Positions 6,474-7,617 of a stretch of 7,617 bases of DNA are shown piece after piece; the first letter of the stretch is position 1, and the number at the start of each line of letters is the position of its first letter. The DNA is from Burkholderiales bacterium (GTDB taxonomy: Bacteria > Pseudomonadota > Gammaproteobacteria > Burkholderiales > Usitatibacteraceae). A program made the position numbers and the translations under genes. The notes beneath the pieces are model-generated. The model saw only the letters and a list, made by a program, of their open reading frames with translations, made no database searches and was not told the DNA's origin. The stretch covers positions 1-7,617 of the forward strand of contig JAJAYN010000184.1 in assembly GCA_026786225.1 (NCBI GenBank), in the 5' to 3' direction.

Positions 6474-6502
6474 TTGACCAATTCCACAGCCGACGCCAGA
6501 AT
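6474..6502 (+). promoter_or_regulatory. Candidate sigma-70 promoter of the desaturase gene
   Basis: TTGACC at 6474-6479 (5 of 6 to TTGACA) is followed after 17 bases by CAGAAT at 6497-6502 (4 of 6 to TATAAT). Transcription would start near 6509, giving a leader of about 36 bases with the Shine-Dalgarno inside it. Distance to the gene and spacing are right; the -10 is mediocre. Confidence 0.45.
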
Positions 6503-6532
6503 AGCCGCCACAACAACAAAACGAATCGTGCA

Positions 6533-6538
6533 AGGGAG
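6533..6538 (+). promoter_or_regulatory. Ribosome-binding site fixing the desaturase start
   Basis: AGGGAG lies six bases before the ATG at 6545, a good Shine-Dalgarno at ideal spacing. It settles the start codon of the desaturase gene. Confidence 0.75.
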
Positions 6539-6544
6539 CAGTAA

Positions 6545-7617
6545 ATGTCTGTAGAACGCAAGCGACGTGCGCCAACCATTCATAAACTCAATCGCCTGTC
6601 GGAATCCAGTGGCGAGCTGCGCTGGGGCACGGGGCTCATCACCGGCGTGATCGCGCTGTCGTTGGCAATTCTGTGCTTTCTGGGCGTATTGGCATTTCAT
6701 TTCCCGGCTTACCTGACCACACCGGAGCTGCGTAAATCGTATGACGTGCAGACCTTGCGCAATGTGATGCTGGCGGCCATGGTCATTGCAGGTGGATTGT
6801 CGCTCGCCAATATCATTTTCAATCGCTCGCGCTGGCTTGCGACTGGCGCGTTTGCGCTGGTGGTGCTAAGCGCGCTGCTGGGCGGCCACAAGGTGCCGGT
6901 CGGCGATTTTGCCGACAACACCACTTACCTCGGGCTCGACTGGTTCATTCTCGATTTGCTCGGCTCGACGCTGATTTTCATCTTTCTCGAAAAGCTGTTT
7001 CCGTTGAATAAAAAGCAGCCCGTTTTCCGTCCCGAGTGGCAGACCGATTTTCACCACTTCATTGTCAATCACCTCATCGTCGGTTTTGTCCTGCTCGCGA
7101 CCAATAAGCTCGTCCACGGCGGCTTCGGCTGGGCGATCAATACTAATTTGCAGACGTGGATCCAGGGCCTGCCGTTTGTACTCGAACTGCTCCTGATCGT
7201 ACTGGTCGCTGATCTCGTCCAGTACTGGACGCATCGCGCCTATCACGAGGTGCCGCTGCTGTGGCGTTTGCACGCGGTGCATCACAGCGCCAAGAGCATG
7301 GATTGGCTCGCTGGTTCACGCCAGCACGTACTTGAACTCATCATCACCCGCACGCTGATCCTCGCGCCGATTTATGTGCTCGGTTTCTCCAAAGGCGTGA
7401 TCGACGCCTACATCATCATCGTCGGCTTCCAGGCGGTGTTCAATCACTGCAATGTCGATGTGCGACTGGGGCCGTTGCGCTACCTCATTGTGACGCCGAA
7501 TTTTCATCACTGGCATCACTCGCAGGACCAGGTGGCGCTGGACCGCAACTATTCAGCGCACTTCGCGTTTATCGATTACCTGTTTGGCACCGCAGTGAAT
7601 GCCGATCGCAAATGGCC
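6545..7617 (+). CDS. Fatty acid hydroxylase/sterol desaturase family protein (3' end missing)
   Basis: This is a non-haem di-iron membrane oxygenase that hydroxylates or desaturates a lipid; the substrate is unknown. The first 357 codons are in the window and no stop is reached. Histidine boxes appear in order: HRAYH (230-234, HX3H), HAVHH (243-247, HX2HH) and HHWHH (321-325, HX2HH), with further family histidines at 261 (RQH), 301 (FNHCN) and 339 (YSAHF). The LDRNYSAHFAFIDYLFGT segment (332-349) is the usual C-terminal signature, so most of the catalytic domain is present. The first 150 residues add hydrophobic helices at about 29-53, 74-93, 98-113 and 131-151, a membrane extension ahead of the core domain. 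A TAA stop directly abuts the ATG, closing an in-frame 27-codon frame upstream that I do not regard as coding. Neighbours give no substrate clue. The family call is firm because the metal ligands are complete. Confidence 0.93.
   Translation, partial: MSVERKRRAPTIHKLNRLSESSGELRWGTGLITGVIALSLAILCFLGVLAFHFPAYLTTPELRKSYDVQTLRNVMLAAMVIAGGLSLANIIFNRSRWLATGAFALVVLSALLGGHKVPVGDFADNTTYLGLDWFILDLLGSTLIFIFLEKLFPLNKKQPVFRPEWQTDFHHFIVNHLIVGFVLLATNKLVHGGFGWAINTNLQTWIQGLPFVLELLLIVLVADLVQYWTHRAYHEVPLLWRLHAVHHSAKSMDWLAGSRQHVLELIITRTLILAPIYVLGFSKGVIDAYIIIVGFQAVFNHCNVDVRLGPLRYLIVTPNFHHWHHSQDQVALDRNYSAHFAFIDYLFGTAVNADRKW

Noticed and set aside
6461..6544. A 27-codon frame abutting the desaturase ATG as a real gene
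   Set aside because: It has no good Shine-Dalgarno, a peptide rich in Arg, Asn and Gln without known type, and it contains the best desaturase promoter. It is kept only as part of a finding.
6866..7519. Minus-strand frames of 139 and 67 codons opposite the desaturase
   Set aside because: They oppose the histidine-box region of a well-supported gene and show no family features.

Overview
The window reads as ordinary chromosomal DNA from a Gram-negative proteobacterium. Third codon positions are G/C-rich, one gene encodes a lipoprotein with a Gram-negative type signal, and the mix of a TPR-GGDEF protein, a membrane-anchored LytTR regulator and a YegD-type Hsp70 fits Gammaproteobacteria. The Xanthomonadales/Rhodanobacteraceae group is my best guess, but it is inferred from gene style and not proven. 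I see no tRNA, rRNA, CRISPR array, insertion sequence, phage gene or attachment site.

Layout, left to right. (1) Bases 3-1658, plus strand: the C-terminal part of a membrane diguanylate cyclase with a TPR sensor region; its 5' end lies outside the window. (2) Bases 1775-2653, minus strand: a LytTR DNA-binding regulator anchored by four predicted membrane helices. (3) Bases 2820-4010, plus strand: a polytopic acyltransferase-3 family protein, divergent from the LytTR gene across a region of about 166 bp. (4) Bases 3979-4866, minus strand: a lipoprotein alpha/beta-hydrolase (carboxylesterase type), whose 3' end overlaps that of the acyltransferase by 32 bp. (5) Bases 4901-6178, minus strand: a short Hsp70 of the YegD type without a substrate-binding domain, probably starting at TTG and driven by a promoter with a perfect TATAAT box. 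It likely forms a two-gene operon with the esterase, 34 bp downstream. (6) Bases 6545 to the window end, plus strand: a fatty acid hydroxylase/sterol desaturase family membrane enzyme with all histidine boxes, cut by the window edge before its stop codon.

How the parts may relate. The diguanylate cyclase is a c-di-GMP signalling enzyme, and the LytTR protein is a candidate local regulator of the divergent acyltransferase. The acyltransferase, lipoprotein esterase and desaturase all plausibly act on envelope or lipid substrates, but nothing in the sequence links them as one pathway. I found no convincing novel multi-gene system. The points most worth a second look are the Hsp70-esterase gene pair, the possible leaderless start of the LytTR gene, the 32-bp convergent overlap, and the leader before the desaturase, which holds a tiny ORF with a perfect Shine-Dalgarno and two mutually exclusive hairpins.
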